In this document: piece after piece, positions 62,573-64,000 of the stretch | Numbering within the stretch: position 1 is the stretch's first letter | How the letters are laid out: every line of letters begins with the position of its first letter | Assembly: GCA_029233925.1 (NCBI GenBank) | Contig: JARGOX010000003.1 | Location: forward strand, 151,542 to 215,541 | DNA length: 64,000 nt | DNA from: Rhizobiaceae bacterium | GTDB lineage: Bacteria > Pseudomonadota > Alphaproteobacteria > Rhizobiales > Rhizobiaceae | Direction: 5' to 3' | Notes under the pieces: model-generated | Told to the model about the DNA's origin: nothing | The model's input: the letters and a program-made list of their open reading frames with translations, nothing else | Databases searched by the model: none | Translations under genes and position numbers: made by a program

Positions 62573-64000
62573 TCATGCCTTCCAGAGACCGTCGCGTTTC
62601 AGCTTCTCCATTTCGCGGATCGCCTTTTCGCGCTGTCGCTCCCGCCTGATGATTTCCTCAACGGCGGCATCGTCGGAACGGTCGGTGTAACGGAACTCGG
62701 AATCCGCATAACGGTTGATCTCCTGCAGAACCATGTGGATCGAAAAGGGGCCGCGCAGTTCCTCGATCATGGCCTTCTTCTCATCATAGGATTTGTGCAT
62801 GAACACCTCCGGCGTCTCGAACCAGGCATCGGGCAGATCGATATCCATGGCACGCATCTTGATGGCATCGGTAATGTTCTTGATCGCCCGACCGGTAAAC
62901 CGCGGTTCGGCCTTTTTGATCCGGTAGAGGTAATCGCCGACATCCGCCATCGTGGCGATCTCGCCATTGTCTTTTCTGCAGTCCTCCCAGACAGCCAGCA
63001 GATCCTCTTCCTGCGGCAGATCATGGCCCTCATAGGAGGCCGCAACGGCCCCTTTGATCTCCTGTCCGGCAAAAAGCGCGTGGCTGCCCAAGGGTATCTG
63101 GTGGTTTTTCCCGGCCAGCAGCACAAAAATATCCACATAGTCGTCGCGGCTTTGCGGCCCTTCGACCAGCCACCGGGCACCGGCGCGCTGGCGAAGCGCA
63201 TCGTCAACATTTTCCGGATAATTGGAAAACATGCCAAAGGCGCAATTGCCGCGCACCACTGTGGATGCACCGGCAAAGCTTTCCATCAGAACCGCCGTCA
63301 CCTCGTGTTGCCCGGAGGACGCCCGGTCATCGGAGCGACGCGCCGCCACCTGATCAATATCGTCCACCGTGCCAAAACCGATGGCCCGCGGATTGATGAC
63401 ATTATCGACAAAGCTCTTGCAGTTCTGGCCGGATTTTCCCTGATAGGAGGAAATCTGATCAACACCGAAATTCTCGTAATGGAACGGATAGGATGCGACC
63501 TGGCAATAGTCGTTGATCAGACCGGCAATCATCTGGATCAAAATGGTTTTGCCTGTCCCCGGCATACCGTCGCCGATAAAGGTGAAGAGAAAGCCGCCCA
63601 GTTCGACAAAGGGATTCATCTGCCGGTCAAAGTCATAGGCCATCAGCATCTTTGCCAGTTTCATGGCCTGGTATTTTGCGATGTGGTTGCCGATGATCTC
63701 ATTGGGCTTCTTGAAGCTCATCGACAGGGGCTTGCGCCGTTCACCCGGCGCAACATCAAACCCGTCGAGGGTGAAATCATCCTGCTCTATGCGGATATGT
63801 GCTTCGGCAAAATCGGCAAGACCGGTAAACCGCGAGCGGCGCTGCAACAATCCTTCCAGCGATGTGCGGGCAAAAGCTCTGGTTCTGGCGGTGAGCGTCG
63901 GATCATCCGAACTATTGGTGATGGCGTCATCCAGCCCGGCCACCATCGATTTCAGCGCATCCTGCGGCGTATCAAAGACGAAATCAGGCTCGTCCAGGTC
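62573..64000 (-). CDS. AAA ATPase, N-terminus cut by right edge
   Basis: At least 475 residues of an AAA+ ATPase; the frame stays open through the right window edge (DLDEPDFVFDTPQDALKS before the first internal Met at 63946). Walker A is FIGDGMPGTGKTILIQMIAG, Walker B-like IGFGTVDDIDQVAARRS, and an Arg-finger-like NVDDALRQRAGARWLVEGPQ. Charged C-terminal helix (EEIIRRERQREKAIREMEKL). The first gene seen of an operon with DUF6638 and DUF2333; probable ATP-driven remodelling of a membrane-associated complex, inferred only from the partners. Confidence 0.88.
   Translation of the reverse strand, partial: DLDEPDFVFDTPQDALKSMVAGLDDAITNSSDDPTLTARTRAFARTSLEGLLQRRSRFTGLADFAEAHIRIEQDDFTLDGFDVAPGERRKPLSMSFKKPNEIIGNHIAKYQAMKLAKMLMAYDFDRQMNPFVELGGFLFTFIGDGMPGTGKTILIQMIAGLINDYCQVASYPFHYENFGVDQISSYQGKSGQNCKSFVDNVINPRAIGFGTVDDIDQVAARRSDDRASSGQHEVTAVLMESFAGASTVVRGNCAFGMFSNYPENVDDALRQRAGARWLVEGPQSRDDYVDIFVLLAGKNHQIPLGSHALFAGQEIKGAVAASYEGHDLPQEEDLLAVWEDCRKDNGEIATMADVGDYLYRIKKAEPRFTGRAIKNITDAIKMRAMDIDLPDAWFETPEVFMHKSYDEKKAMIEELRGPFSIHMVLQEINRYADSEFRYTDRSDDAAVEEIIRRERQREKAIREMEKLKRDGLWKA

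Overview
The window reads as chromosome of an alphaproteobacterium of the Hyphomicrobiales (Rhizobiales). Pointers are the fused trpE(G) gene behind a 14-residue Trp-Trp-Trp leader peptide, the MoxR/DUF58/DUF4159 cluster divergent from DUF1285-NUDIX-polyA-polymerase-like genes, hemF next to a small conserved rhizobial protein, and paired ABC exporters of the type found near the rhizobial fbc genes. Base composition is moderately GC rich, with an AT-rich patch around 19.4-19.8 kb. I saw no rRNA, tRNA, CRISPR array, transposase or phage gene.

Layout. 0-5.9 kb: two paralogous ABC exporters flanking an MscS channel, then trmL. 5.9-25.8 kb looks accessory: a NemR-like regulator with an enoyl-reductase-like dehydrogenase; a CMD-family protein; an AraC regulator divergent from a seven-gene operon (PhyH dioxygenase, ribose-type ABC importer, PfkB kinase, RbsD-like mutarotase, PanB-like protein); a two-gene unit resembling proline-betaine catabolism (StcD-like demethylase plus a proline-racemase-family protein); and a three-gene envelope operon of a caspase-like protein, a papain-like protease and an OmpA-type peptidoglycan binder. 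25.8-36.8 kb is core-like: hemF, tRNA nucleotidyltransferase/polyA polymerase, CoA-type NUDIX, DUF1285, and MoxR, DUF58, DUF4159 and a large membrane protein. 36.9-47.5 kb is a second mixed region: ArsR/DUF6428 divergon, DmdA-like GcvT protein, nitronate monooxygenase, an odd MBL protein, a spermidine-synthase-like membrane protein, a decayed arsR copy, a CPT-like kinase, and a RidA/WYL-regulator divergon. 47.6-64 kb: GNAT, glutathionyl-hydroquinone reductase, NUDIX, metallophosphoesterase, a MerR-ATPase fusion, an alpha/beta hydrolase, leuA and trpE(G) (each behind a leader peptide and terminator), fhs, and a DUF2333/DUF6638/AAA ATPase operon cut by the right edge.

How the genes work together. 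The clearest functional units are: (1) an import-and-catabolism operon for an unknown sugar-like compound under an AraC regulator; (2) betaine/proline-derivative demethylation; (3) an exported protease operon whose three products all carry signal peptides; (4) amino-acid-controlled leuA and trpE(G). The two most plausible undescribed systems are the caspase-papain-OmpA operon (19.7-25.7 kb) and the PhyH/RbsABC-like/PanB-like operon (9.4-16.1 kb). All function calls come from reading motifs; no database search was run.
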